From Selaginella moellendorffii (taxonomy: Eukaryota > Streptophyta > Lycopodiopsida > Selaginellales > Selaginellaceae), in assembly GCF_000143415.4 (NCBI RefSeq), contig NW_003314279.1, forward strand, positions 2,286,401 through 2,350,400: 64,000 nucleotides of DNA, given 5' to 3'. This document shows positions 8,380-21,560 of this stretch, one piece after another; position 1 is the first letter of the stretch, and each line of letters starts with the position of its first letter. The notes under the pieces were generated by a model that did not search any database, was not told the origin of the DNA, and was given only the letters and a program-made list of their open reading frames with translations. Both the position numbers and the translations under genes were made by a program.

Positions 8380-9850
8380 TCATTATTGGGACACTAAAAC
8401 ACTCTAAAACACCAAGGAGTGGTGTTTGGAATTATGAGGGCATTAGATAAGGCCCAAGGGATTAAGTCCCTAGTAAATAATTGATAAGAGGTGCTATCTA
8501 ATGTCCAAAGTTGTAGAGATGGGAGAAATCCATCCATCTGAATTGGACAAAGCTAAAAAAGGATTTTGGCATGGCTAGCAATGGGCATAAAGAGGCCTAT
8601 GCATAACAATGTTAATCCTAGTGTGTGGGATTACACGGTAAACATATCCAACTTGAAGAACCACTCTCTAAGTTATTAAATAGGTTCATCCTTAAGAATA
8701 CTTGTTAAGGCATGGTAAAAAGTATAAAACTATTCTCCTAGATGAGAGGAGAATAACTAAAGGGAAGGCATAAGGCATAAAAGCAAATAGTAAAGGGATA
8801 AAACCAAACGATAGGAATCAAAGGGTATAACCAAGGGTGATTATGTAAGTTAAGAATGGAGACTTAAGTGGGTGTTCAAACATATTACTATTAGCAACTA
8901 TGATGCTATAGAGAGTCTAAAGTATGGAATTATCCATGTTAGACTATATGCTAATTAGAAAGCTTGCAAAAGGAGAGGCTTTAGCAAGCTAAGGACAAAA
9001 TCCCTTCAAGGTTCCTAAAGACAATTCTAAGTAGGTTAATATCTAGAAAGACAAGTGTAAATGATTCAAAGGAATGCACAAAATTAGAGTGGCACAACAA
9101 AAACATGGTCTTAAAACTTGCCATAAAGCAAAGTTATTAAAGTTGGGGAAGTAGTCCCTAAGTGTTCAAAGAGATGGCTTTGAATGAAAGTCAATGGTTA
9201 AAGACTTTCACACTTATGTATGAAACCATGTTACACTAATCGAGTGACTTACTAAGTGAGATTGGCAAGTCAAGGGAACAAAGACTCTAGTTAAAGATGT
9301 TAATTTCAAAAAGAGATTGCCTATGGGGCCAAGCATGGAGGAGTCCATGCATGATTACAGGCTTGTCAAGTGAAAGGACTCGATAGTTCAAAGGAATTAA
9401 ATTCCTAAGTTGTGATTTGTAGCACACTTTAAGTATAAGTTAGTGGCAGGACAATAGGAAATTGACTTGGAGAAGTCAAAATTAAAAATTCCAAAATGTG
9501 ATGATTATGTTAGTAGAGGCTGAGGTTACTCCTGAATGAATAGTCAAATTGAAATAGAGAAAGTGTCTCTAACAAGTTTAACATAAACTAAACAAAGAAA
9601 TGGGGAAGGACCACCATAAGTGGCCTAATGAGTTTTTAAGTTGAAGAGACTATACTCCTTAAAGGATAGGAAAGGAATGGTGAGCCTTCGGTATCAAACT
9701 ATTAACAAATATTGGCTTGGTGCTAAGGATGAAAAGGGTAATACATGCTAGTGTTACTTTATAAAATGGTTTATTGTTTGATGAGGACATCAAACTTCAT
9801 CTATGAGTGGTGGAGTTGTGGCTTAAATACATATGCGATGATTGGGTAGG
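8380..9850 (+). mobile_element. AT-decayed LTR-retrotransposon 3' internal region
   Basis: Follows 53930-56586 in order and orientation. Examples: the GTGGTGTTTGG block at about 8417; a GTGTGGGATTA block at about 8620; GAGACTATACTCCTTA with GGGTAATACATGCTAG near 9645-9755; and GGTGGAGTTGTG near 9815, where the LTR of the relative begins. Differences are dominated by G-to-A and C-to-T changes, and this copy is shorter. No coding frame survives. It lies just outside the transposon TIR. Confidence 0.7.
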
Positions 9851-12800
9851 GGAGTTTAATGAAATAAAGATGAAGATGATGAATATGTGGGAAGGCCACA
9901 ATATATTATTTTTATGTGGTTCCCCAGTTCACAACTAAGTGAAAATTATGCCTTTTTATACATATCAATGATAATGTGCTTATAGCTAATCGAACACTTT
10001 TGGAGGGAAGTGTGGTGCATGGCAATGGTTTTTTTGTTTCATTTTTATGAGCACAGATTTGTGATGTATTAATTGTGATCATTATCTCTCTTTTCATTTC
10101 TCACAATTATAATTCACTTTTCATGGCTGTGGCTCATTTCTCATGGCTATAGGTTATTTTTTGCTGTTGTAGCTCATTTCTTGCAGCTTGGAAGTGTAGC
10201 ACGCTCTAATATATGCACTGTGCTTAAATGAATCAATCTTGCCTCTCATTTCTCATAGTTTATTTGCAATATGATGCCCTAAATGGCAAGTGTAATTGAT
10301 TGGAGTGCGGAAGTAAAACATTCGTTTGGGTGCTTGGGGTATTAAACATGATGGTTTTTAGCGTTGTAGTGATTTGTTACACTACAAATTAATAGTATAA
10401 ACCTTTTATTATTGGGTTTTTGTTTCTTGGCCTAAGTTTAGTGGTTGCTACAGTGATTATGTTGTAGTGCATTGCAATGCAATGGTTACACGTAAGTAAG
10501 TAACTAATTTATACCTATTCCTCTTCAATGTATATGTGTTTTTTAATCTAGATTCTTCTTTCCATAGCCAATGAGTTGATAGTTTTACACCTATATTAAT
10601 GACAAGCACTTAGGTATATAACTATAGTATGGCATTGTTGAGTCCAAACATTCATATCACTTTGTTAGTGTGGACATACTTCCAAGCGAGTCCCCTATTA
10701 GTATATTTTGAATTTTGAAATGCATGTAAAGTTATTCAGCTCTTTTTTTTTGTAGAATATCAAGAATTAAGGCATTATTATGCTAATTGAGGATAGTTGC
10801 ATGTGGGGATACTAGTATATTTATATCATTTATATACCTCCACATATTTATGCTTATATGTGTTTTTTTTTTTCTTTCCAAGAGAAAGATTCATGCTTTA
10901 TTGGACTAGACACAGTTTAGTGGCAATAGTTGCTAAGACACATATTTGAGATTAGAGTCCTTTTATCTCCCGGCATAACAAACATGCATGTGTGGGTTTT
11001 CCATACAACCCTCCTCTATTGCAAGTCACAGAGTTAGCAACACAAGTGGAGGATAATATTGTGAAGGAAAGTAAAGAAGGAGTGGTAGAAGAGCATTTCA
11101 CTGTTATGGAGATTGTAGAAGAAGAAATGCTAGATTTTGAGAATGTAAAGGAAGCAACTCTACAAGTGCAAGATCACATATGACAAAGTTGATGTTGCTA
11201 TGAAGGTGTGATAAGCATTTATAACATATGATCTTAATAGATATCCTTTACTTCTTTTTAGTTATTTTTTCTTTGTAGGGTTGGTGCCACACACCTTGTA
11301 ACACAATTTTACATTGCATAGCATGAGGTGGTAAATGAACATAAGCTAATGGTTGAAGGCAAAGTCAACAAACGTGAGATGGCAAAAGACCTTCCTTATA
11401 ATGTTATGAAGGAGGAGCCTTCACACCATTTAGAGTTTAGATGCCAAAAATGCAATAAATCATGCAACATAAACACATCACAAACATCATACAATCTTGA
11501 TCCAGAGTGATTTCTTGTAATGGTTGTGATTTTTTTGCATGGAGGGACACTCTTGATAAATGAATATCTTCTTCATGTTTTTTTTATATATACATATATA
11601 TAAGACTATAATATTATATCTATATACTTTTGCCCTTCCAAGGTATTTGCAATTACATGTGTAAATGCATATATAAGCTTCTATACATATGATCTATAGT
11701 GCTTATACACAATTAATACCAATACTATATAATAAGAAGCTTTAATTTGGTAAAAATTCTCTATTATTTTGAGGCAAAACAAATTTTATGGCATTTTGCC
11801 CTTTGACTAATCTGGAATTAAAGTATGGTTTATATGATTTTAGGTTTCTTTAAATTAATTTTAAAAACATTAGCTACCATAAATTATTGCTTCCAATTTT
11901 AAAATTTTGTGGCAACATTTGGTATACAATATATTTAATTAGTTGTATTAAATTTGTAGCAATTTTATACTCTTACAACATATTCCTTGATTTAGAATTT
12001 ATATATCTTCCCTTCAAATGTGCAAAGAGGAGGAAGGATGAGAATACCTCCTCTTACATAACAAGTTATTCAATATTTATTTATGGAACTCTTAAATAAA
12101 ATTGCAAATAATAACAATTTACAAGTAAATTTTTGTGCAAATATATAGATGTTTTATTGTTTTTTTACTTGGGAGGATTCATCTTTCTTAGATGGATCCA
12201 TTAGTTTACCCATACAAGCTTGCCATATGGATGGATCATTGATTGAGCCCTTCAATCAATTAATGGTTAGTTGTAGTCAATCAATTGATCAATAGGCCCA
12301 TTGATCAATCACGACCCATCAATTGATTAATTATATAGTAATGGTAAATGTGGCAAGCAAAAGGAGTTATGATGGATCCATACCTAACCACAACTATTTA
12401 CCATTGGCTATAGGTTATCCATTGTTACTCACAACCTATAGCCGATTATGGATTTCAGATTTTGTGCATATATGATGCTGATGTGTGCTTAAATTTCCTT
12501 TTTTTTTTAGAGTGTAATATACTTATTGAAAGTGATAGGCAGTGGTCTTATTTTTTTTTCTCTATTGTTTAGTTAAGAGTGCAACAAATAAAAAATGCAT
12601 ATTTTATTTGTTATTCTTTGCTAGTATGTAACATTCTTGTGTTTGCACTTTATGGAGTCATTTATGCAATAGACTATTTTTCTATGTTTACTAATGTGCA
12701 AAAATTGTATTAAATTTTAAGAATTGCTCCAAAGTGCTTGATAAAAACAATCCCTTCATGACATAGTTCAAAATGACATATTCATGACTCCTTTCATCTA

Positions 12801-15800
12801 TGCTTTGCTATGGCCTCCATGCATGCCATAATATAGCAATGAGCAGGCTTAGTGCTAATAAAGACTACCAAACATACGTGTGGTGGGACATGTGCATGAT
12901 CCACTAGCAAAAGTTACACTGCCCTTGTGTTTGATTGGGTTCCTAGTGTAGGCATGTAGGGGAACTATTATATTTCTTTGTTGCAAGATATAGTGGTGGA
13001 AGTGTTAGTTGATGCAAAGTTTGAAGGAAAGGTTAAGGATGATGGTACAGATTAGCATATCATCATGATATGGTGATGGAGTGTCATCTTTGCATTATTG
13101 GGTTATGGGTGGAATGTATTCAAGATTCTATTGACATCAATGAAGTTGGCCATACAATGTTCCGAAGAAAGCATTAGCAGTTTGTGGGGGGGGGGGGAAT
13201 TAACATATGTGTAGGCAAGCTATTGCTATCTACCTATACAAACCCATGACATAGACGATAGAACTAGAAATCTTACAATACAAGTTAGAGTGGTTGGTGG
13301 GGGGGATGCTAAGCTCCCCATACCAGTTCTTCTAGTGACCCCACAACAAAACCTACACTTTAGTCATGGCTATTTACCTGTAAAGCCTTGCATAATTTCA
13401 ATTTGCAATCCTCTAAGCCAAGAGGTAGTCATTCTATTTGATGACCATTAAGACCTGGTGGTTCTAGAGGTGCACGAACCGGGTTAGTTCTAAACTTGCA
13501 CCAACTAGGGCAACCATAGAATTGCCCTAATTCCTAACCCATACTTTCAACGAAGTCCTTGTGGAGATGGATGTAGTTGCTAATGCAATATCAAATGTAA
13601 ATATAGACATTGTAACCATAGAAGAGGCAGTTTCAATGGAGGATGAAGAGAGTGTGGTGGCATTGGATGAAAGGATAGGGCACAAATCAGGTATATGATA
13701 GACTTCCTTTGTCTATGTGAAAACAATAACATTGATTTTTTGCGGCTAATCAATAACACACAGATATACTTTGTAGGGTTACAACTTTGTGATGCCAAGC
13801 ATGCATGTACGTAAACTTGATAGCACATGCTAGGGGCCTTAGTGGCTATTGAGATTGCACATAAATACATTATGCACGGTTATGCCACCATTACCTTCTG
13901 CTATGATTGGGGTAGATTAAAGCAACCTTTTTGGGGCTAGATGCCATAGTGGGGAAATGTGTATATCTTGTGTTATAGGTTTGGACACTACCCAACACAG
14001 ACATTTGAGAGGGTATCCTTTTGTCCTTGGACGCAAAAGTTGAGGAATTTATAGAGTTACCAATTTGCATAACAATTGAGTAGCAAATCTCCCACAGGAG
14101 TTTGGCAATGGACTTTGATATTTTTCACAACTATCTAGTGTGGCACAAAAGTGGGTGAAGAAGATATTTCCATCGTGATAAAAAGTGCATTCAACGCCAT
14201 AGGAATTGCTCAAAGTAATAGAGCATGAATAGAAAGCTTAATGAGCCCACTACCATAATGAGGCCATGTGGGCTTTTTAACCACTCCTGAATGCAATGCA
14301 TAGCTCCAGATACCCCCAAACTCCTTAAGACTTGCCAAGTGAGCATGCAATACATAGTTTTTCAGATTTGCTAGGTGAGCATGTAATATATATTTTTTTT
14401 TTCAGATTTAGAGTGTTGCAAGTGTGTATAAATTTGTCTTAGTATACAGGCTTTGCATCTATGTTTAGAGGAACAAAATGGCTTTCCCCTCTTTACTTTG
14501 TGTATGGCTGGTTTGTTGGTAGTCAGATGGTGTTAGATGACAATATGCAAGACTTTGGAGGGTCAACAAAACAAGCTATGAAAGCTACTTAGGGCTAAGT
14601 ACGACTTGTTTTGCATTCATACTTCAACAAGTATGAGGGAGGGTGAAGTTAGCACACATATGCTCTTGGGGCCAATTTTTGGTCAGCTCATACAGCCACT
14701 CAATCATCAATCCACACACGAAAGGCATCTGCACATATATAAAAATTTCATATAGGTGTATATGGTTGGGATCATGATGTTTCATATCCTAGTAGCAAAG
14801 ATGCAATCAGATTGCTTATATAGTTGCTTTGCTCTATGTGGTTTGCAATGGTATAGATGCATTTCATTTTAGCACGCAATAGTGGGTGGTGTTTTAGGAC
14901 CTTCACCTTTATATGCCATGCATATGGGAGCCACTCAACACTATATGAAGTGTGGTGGAAGGTGCCACAGATGACTAACAAATTTTGCTTAGTAACAGAA
15001 GGCAAAACAAAGGTCTATAAGAATATACAAAGATTTTGGGGTGGTGGAGTTTGGTACTATGTACTAAGAGACTCTTGAGTTTGCCATCAAGAGTATTGTG
15101 CATTGCATTTTCTTTGTCAAGACAACAGTAATGACTAGTGCTCTGCAAATAGGCTTTCAACACTACACAATATCCACCATATAGCACTAAACATTAACTT
15201 TAAGAAGATCATGGCCAATATATTTACCTCAGCTTACAACAAGTTATATTCACTTACTCAAACTTGTTGGATGTATATCTACCAAATTTATTACAAACAT
15301 TTGGTGGCAAAGACAACATTATATATTTACACATATGCTTGGCAGAGATGGCAATCGAAAAGTGATTGTATGTAAAATATTTTTGCAAGCAACTCAAAAC
15401 AAAAAAATTATCCACATATGTGTAAATATATAATGCTCCAACATGAAATCATATATTTATTGCTATAGCTACAACAATATGTATATTATATCCCATCTTG
15501 AATTGTATAAGTAAAAACTTGTATGTTTAATCTTTTGTTTTTATTTAGAATGTATTAAATTTCCCTTCTCTCATACGACTTCAATTAGGGGTGAATATTC
15601 ATCTAATGTTTTTTATTGTCATAATATGTGTTATAAGGAAAGAGGATACATGTAAGAATGATATTGATAAAGATATATTTGAGATTAAAAAAATGACACC
15701 AAGACAAGCATAATCAGAACTCATTCTTGAGGATAACTAGGTAAGTTTTAAATATTGACCATAGTTGACTCATTAACTAAAGTGTGAGACCTTTACATGT

Positions 15801-16092
15801 TAGTATTTTTATTATATTGAAATAAAAAAACCTCTGCTAACAATCATTATTGTACAGGTATAATCCTTTCAATAATATCTTATTTTCTTTATAAAATTTA
15901 AAAATAATTTTCTGCATGTTGCATACAATAATGCTTAGTTTTTTTAATAGTAATATTATTCTTACTTATTAATCTAATTGATAAAATGGAAATTTAAAAT
16001 TATAAATATATTTATAATTTGTAAAACAAGATTAATCTTATTTCATATCAACCATTAGATGTTATAATAAACTATAATATATTATATAGTGC
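9851..16092. other. AT-rich sequence without recognisable genes
   Basis: Frames are short and show no domain. Two weak plus-strand frames (10992-11183, acidic; 11328-11510, with a CQKCNKSC cluster) are not supported by a family. A run of G sits at about 13184-13197. Around 12175-12330 there are repeated GGATCCAT and TTGATCAAT words, possibly a decayed small inverted-repeat element. Probably old repeat DNA. Confidence 0.4.
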
Positions 16093-16124
16093 TTATAATT
16101 TATAAACATGTTTATAAATTATAA
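16093..16124. repeat. 32-bp perfect palindrome
   Basis: TTATAATTTATAAACA is followed immediately by its exact reverse complement. It lies in a short AT-rich segment that also has two AAGATTAATCT palindromes (about 16050 and 16128) and a third inverted repeat at 16181-16239, suggesting a small nonautonomous foldback element. Confidence 0.7.
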
Positions 16125-16180
16125 ATAAAGATTAATCTAAATGAATAAAACAGTTAGATGGTAAAATATTCTAGAATACC

Positions 16181-16239
16181 AAGTATATTTTAGGTATATT
16201 CACTACCACACCAGTGAGTAAACCATCTAAAATATACTT
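16181..16239. repeat. inverted repeat, 13-bp perfect arms
   Basis: AAGTATATTTTAG at 16181-16193 and CTAAAATATACTT at 16227-16239, with a 33-nt loop. MITE-like; family unknown. Confidence 0.65.
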
Positions 16240-16299
16240 GTATTTTATTAAATACTCAATAAAAGATATCAAGGATTTAATTCATATTGATCACTTCAA

Positions 16300-16995
16300 T
16301 AGCCAACTTCAATTCTTATTCACCAGCCAACTTTAACTCTTATTAATTTCTTTATCAGCTAACTAAAGACAAGCATTTCATGTTATAATTATCCCAAGAT
16401 AACCTCCTTAAAATCAAGAATATAACCTTAATACATTAGTGAATATATTCTTGGCTATTAATTTTTTTATTTTTAATATATTTTGCAAAAATAAAATTAG
16501 AAGCATCATTATTTGACTTTTTCCTTTTAATGCCATAGTCAGATATAACTATATTAAATTTAAAACTAATAGCCAATTTGTGAGAGACTTAGCCATTCTT
16601 TAAAGCCTCTTGATCAATAAATATATCATCAACATTTCCTAATCATGTGTGAATTTATAGCTTCTCAATTTTTTTTCCTTCTCTTCTTCCAGATTATAAT
16701 TGTACAAATTGCTTAAATTCTCTCAAACCTGCTATAAATTTAAATTCTCTCAAATCAATTGTATGCAAAAACTTTGGATTTTCTTCCTTCAATATGATTT
16801 TTTTGAGGTTTGATAATGGTTATAGACAATAATTCCACACAATACATACATGCATACGATATCAAATTCAAGATAAATTTAAGTTTGTAATTTGAAAAGA
16901 ACTCTACACGGATTTTACTATCTATTTTTTAGGTTTGATAAAAGCCAGAAATAATAAAATGGTTTAAACCTTCAATTTTATGTTTATTAATTTAT
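16300..16995. repeat. AT-rich 3' flank of the PPR gene, duplicated at 35235-35960
   Basis: Shared order of blocks with 35235-35960: a TTATTAATTTC block, a CTTTTGATCAATAA-like block followed by ATATATCAT, and a TTGCTTAAATTC block. In both places it lies 3' of a PLS-type PPR locus, so it belongs to the segmental duplication. No gene inside. Confidence 0.6.
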
Positions 16996-16998
16996 CAA

Positions 16999-18982
16999 CT
17001 AATTGTACTTGTTTCTGATTTTTCTTTTTAATGAGAAATAAGGAGAATAAATCTTATTGTTTGATGCTTCCAGCATACAGACCTGATCACAGCTGTCTAG
17101 TGTAAATGGCATGGCAAGTAGAACTTCTTTAGCTCCACACAAATGAACACTTCTGCAAAGAAGATCAACCACACATCCATATTGTTCCCTCCTTACAGTA
17201 AGTCCATGGTCAACTATCATAGACAAAAAGACTGACCCTGCATTTACTATTCCACCTTGATGACTACAACCCAACAAAACTGATGTGAACGTCACATCAT
17301 CAGCAAAGAATCCCTCCAAAAGCATCACAGCCAAGAGCTGCATACTCCAATTCATGCCCAATATGGTGTTGAAGGAAATAACATCCCAAGCAGGCATGGC
17401 ATGGAAAAACGCTAAGGCCTTTACCGCATGCCCAGTTCTGGCAAATGCCAAGAGCATTGCATTCCAGGACACCATGTTTCGGTCTGGCATTTGGTGAAAG
17501 ATCTTAACTGATTCCATAAACTGTAGATGGTGCGTGAATGCTGTTAACCTTGCATTCCAAGAGATTAGATCGTGATAAGGCGCACTATCAAACATCAATG
17601 TCGACAGTGACAAATGGCCGGCTTCGGCATACGCGGAAATTAGAGCATTCCAGGATACTTGATCCCTTCCCGGCATAGAATCAAAGCAAAGTTTAGCGGA
17701 TTCCAAATCGCCGCGCTCGGCATAGGCAATGAGCATTGTGTTCCACGAAACAAGATCTCTCACTGGCATGGCGGCGAAAAAGGCTCTAGCCTCCACAAAC
17801 TTTCCATGCTGAGCATTTGCAAGAAGCATAGCATTCCAGGCGATGATATCCCGCTGCGGCATCTGGTCGAATGCGTTTCTAGCAGCAGCGAGATCGCCAT
17901 TTTGGGCGAAGGCGACAAGAAGCGCTGTCCTTGAAACGACGTCAAAATCCGGCATGGAATTAAATACTTCTCGCGCCTTTTCCAGATCTCCACTCTGGCC
18001 ATACAGGCAGATCATGTTCGTCCAGGACATGATCACGCTCCGGCATTGAATCAAAAAGTTTTCTCGATTCCTCCACCATCTCGTGCTCCAAATCCCTGGC
18101 AAAATTGTAAACGAATCCACACAGCATCCCATTGAACGACACAAGATCTCGCTCAGGCATCACTTCAAACATTCCTCGCGCCTCTTCCAGACATCCGTGG
18201 ATGGAGAATGCCGTGAACATCGCGTTCCAGCACACCATGTCCCTGTAGGGCATAGAATCAAATATGTAACTGGCGCCAAGCAGATGCCCAGCTTGAGAAT
18301 ATGCCAAGAGCATAGTCGTCCACGATGATAGATTCCTTGCAGGCATTGACTTAAAAAATCTTCTAGCGTCCATGAGATTCCCGTTTCGGGTGTGGGCCGA
18401 AAGCATTGCATTCCAGCAAATTTGATCAGCGCGAGGCATCTCGCTAAATATTTTAAGCGCTTTAGCAAGATGCCCCAATTGGGCATATGCCACAAGAATA
18501 GAGGTTTTGGCCACAATGTCTTTAAACGGCATGTATTTGTACATATCCTCGGCATCACCAAGGTAGCCACTCCGTGCGCATGACACCAACATGGCCGTCC
18601 ATGATGCCGGGGACCTTTGTGGCATCTCATCAAAAACGTACTTTGCCTTTTGAATATGCCCGTTTTGGGCATATGCCGAGAGCAAAAGATCCCACGAGAA
18701 GGAATTCTTATCTTGGATTCCCTCAAAGACCAAGCAAGCATCGGAGATGCTGCCACATCTTCCGTACATTTGTATGAGGAGATTGGAGAGGAAGACCTGG
18801 GAGCCGGGAAAGTGTTTGAGACAAGGAAGAACTCGCGAGTGAGTGGACTTGGCCTGGGCGATTGTTGTGGAGGATTTGATGAGAAGAACGCACTTCTCTA
18901 GATCGAGGCAAGGCTCTCGTGCAGCTGCCGGATTCATGCTTGTTGCTGCTGGAGATACATGGTCTGCTGGCTGACCGGACAA
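16999..18982 (-). pseudogene. PLS-type pentatricopeptide repeat (PPR) gene with one frameshift
   Basis: Two overlapping minus-strand frames, 18982-17960 and 18144-16999, make one intronless PPR protein of about 650 residues. About sixteen repeats of the PLS kind are visible (SWNAMLxAxAxxGH, AxxxFDxMPxRD), ending in an E-domain-like stretch (TFTSVLLGCSHQGG, QYGCVVDLLCRS). PPR proteins bind single-stranded organellar RNA, one base per repeat, usually in plastids or mitochondria. No DYW deaminase domain is present. The frame changes near 18028-18032: MPERDHV runs into LDEHD where SWTNM is expected in the next frame (2 nt lost or 1 gained). The first codons overlap the tail of a former PPCS exon. 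A sequencing error could also explain the frameshift. Confidence 0.75.
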
Positions 18983-19005
18983 TTCACCAGCGGATCACTC
19001 ATGCA
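18925..19005 (-). pseudogene. remnant of the last PPCS exon
   Basis: In a frame other than the PPR frame, the minus strand reads [20 protein letters not shown] then stop. This matches the end of the PPCS gene at 38096-38160 ([20 protein letters not shown]). It shows that the PPR gene here once lay directly downstream of a PPCS gene, as at 37.1-39.5 kb, and that PPCS was lost at this locus. Confidence 0.65.
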
Positions 19006-19082
19006 ATAGATTCTTTTTTTTGCAGCTCCTGAATCTGGGTGGGTGCTATGCAAGCATAACACTAACATTATACAGCAAGTAC

Positions 19083-19200
19083 ATACGAAGGCATCATGTA
19101 GTCCTTGAGAATGCCCATCTTAGCATTGCTGTTGATCATCTCATTGGCCTTGCGGAGGAGAGCCTTGCAATACAGCCCATGCATTAGCGTGATGGATTAT
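19083..19200 (-). other. possible short coding exon, product not recognised
   Basis: The minus strand encodes MHGLYCKALLRKANEMINSN followed by AKMGILKDYMMPSYVLAV and a stop. Codon content is plausible for coding sequence and GC is higher than the surroundings, but upstream exons are not visible and I do not recognise the family. May be a terminal exon fragment. Confidence 0.25.
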
Positions 19201-19329
19201 GGAGGTGGTGTTGGAAAAGTCCTAGAAAAACTCCCAAAGCTTCTTTTTCAAAGATGGTAACCTCAAGAAAACAACAAAGACTTATCTCCATCATCGGGCG
19301 AAAGAGCTCCAAGATAATTAAGTTATGTT

Positions 19330-20635
19330 AGCAACTCAATTTCCTTTACCTGCACTGAATAATAAAACACCTGTGTAAAATTCTAAGCTTAAATTACAAC
19401 CTTATTTTAAACAAAATATTTTAAATTTAGATAAAATAAAATTTAAAATTATTTACTTATTGGTCCTTTTCAGTCTAAATAAACATAATTTAAAAAATAA
19501 AAATATCTTTTATTTTATTTAATATTTAAGATATTAAGGTTTAGATTTTATTAGATTCATCTAAGCAAAAAAACGCAATTAGAGGTGCAAACTTTTGACA
19601 TTACAATCAATCAACTATTGTTTGGAGAGGCATAGCATACCCTGAGAGGGATGATGAATCAAAAAAGAACTAACCACTATATAGTTGTGAAGGTACATAG
19701 AGGGAAATGTCAACTTTTATTAGTCCTATATTAAAACAAAGTAAATCTACTACCATATAGAGTCGAATTCTTAAAATCTAATTATTATTTCAAATTGTTT
19801 TATAAAATTTGATAGAAAAATATTTAGATTCTGTAATTAATTTTATTAATAAAAACTTAGAGTATTCTTAAATATACTTGCACATTATAGTCTAAATTTT
19901 AATCTAATAGTAATCTTATATTTTAAAGTTATACAATTATATTGGATTGTTATTAGCTAATAATTTTGACATAGAATCCTTAATATAATGAATCAATGAC
20001 ATATACATCTTAAAACATTTTTACCTCTTTGGGCTCTTCTTTATTATCAAGGTTACAATCTGAAGAGTAGCATTTGTTGTCAAACTTATAACATTTTATG
20101 ATCAAAATAAATAATTTTCAATTACACTACTTACATGAGAAGTAAGTTCCACACTTATAGCTTATTAAATTAGTTCTTTTCGGTACTTTATAGCCCATCT
20201 TATGATCTAGCAAAATCTCTAAATGTACAAACATTAGGCTCAAAAGGAAAATACTACTTAATTGTATGTGCAATTGACATAACACAACTTATAGATATCC
20301 TTAGATAGTAGGGATAGAAGGTATAAAATATATAGTAGGGATAAAAGGTTGTTTATTTTTGTTTTTCATTTGACTTGGGTGTAAGCCCAAACTCTATACC
20401 ACACTAGCTAGTGGATTACCCATATCCTCGCATTAGACCATTGATATATTGAAATAACCCTAGATTTTATTTAGCTCCGTTTACATACAGGTATTCACAT
20501 TAGGATGTTATATGCTCTAGAACTATTTCAATATCACTCTATACTCTTTTTCTGTTACTCTTTAGTTATATGTTTATGAGTTGTTATGTGCTTTTATTCC
20601 TTTGCTTTTTGGCACCAATTTACTGAAGTGTTGTA
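19330..20635. other. AT-rich sequence, no gene seen
   Basis: Many stops in all frames and no structured repeat recognised. Probably decayed transposon DNA. Confidence 0.4.
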
Positions 20636-21560
20636 GGCTAAAAAGATCCCCAAAATCAAGACCAAAATAATAAAGAGTTCATTTGATGAGATTGAGTTTG
20701 AGATCCGAGATCGAATTCAAGATTGAGTCCAAAACCAAGTCCAGGGGCTAAGTTTAAATATTAATACAGATCATAGGGTGAAAGCTCAAAGCAATCATCT
20801 CTTAAACATGTAAAGGGTTCCAAAAGTATAATAGGGATAGTGAGGTTAGGATGCAATCTTGAAGGAATTCTCCAGCAGTGCTTCCAAATCAAGTTAGGGT
20901 TGGGATTAGGGGTTAATAAGCATAGATTTAAGGAATGCTAAAGAGGCTTCTTAAGAAAGTGCTCAAAAGTAGTTCCCACTCCTGAAAAGCAAACTAATTG
21001 TAGTGCTCCTAACACTGGTAGAGTGGTGTCCCACTTGAGTATCATGAGGTTCATTAGTCTTTGCTTNNNNNNNNNNNNNNNNNNNNNNNNNNNNNNNNNN
21101 NNNNNNNNNNNNNNNNNNNNNNNNNNNNNNNNNNNNNNNNNNNNNNNNNNNNNNNNNNNNNNNNNNNNNNNNNNNNNNNNNNNNNNNNNNNNNNNNNNNN
21201 NNNNNNNNNNNNNNNNNNNNNNNNNNNNNNNNNNNNNNNNNNNNNNNNNNNNNNNNNNNNNNNNNNNNNNNNNNNNNNNNNNNNNNNNNNNNNNNNNNNN
21301 NNNNNTCTAACTCAAGGAGGGGGATTAAAAGAGACTTTAGGAATCTATAGAGAGTTGGTTAACCCCTATGCTCATATAATAAACAGTTGAATCTAAGTAG
21401 GATCAAGTTGAAATTAGTATGATAGGCATGAACCTTAGCAAAAGAACCTAACTAAAGTTAAGGCAAAGGTGGTCAAATAAACAAAGTAAGCTAGCAAATT
21501 GAAAAATAAAAATTTATAACTTACAACTATATGTTCAATTTTTTAGTAGCCCAAGGCCCT
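20636..21560 (+). repeat. AT-decayed LTR, containing an assembly gap
   Basis: Before the gap: GTAGGCTAAAAAGATCCCC and a decayed GAGTTTGAGATCCGAG array, matching 47750-47960. A CTCAAAGCAATCATCTC block matches 57255-57270. After the gap: the block at 21305-21525 follows 48755-48960, for example the TTAACCCCTATGCTC and GCTAGCAAATTGAAAA segments. Changes are mostly C to T and G to A. Confidence 0.7.
21067..21305. other. assembly gap
   Basis: 239 unresolved bases inside a decayed LTR. Frames running through it are meaningless. Confidence 0.99.
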
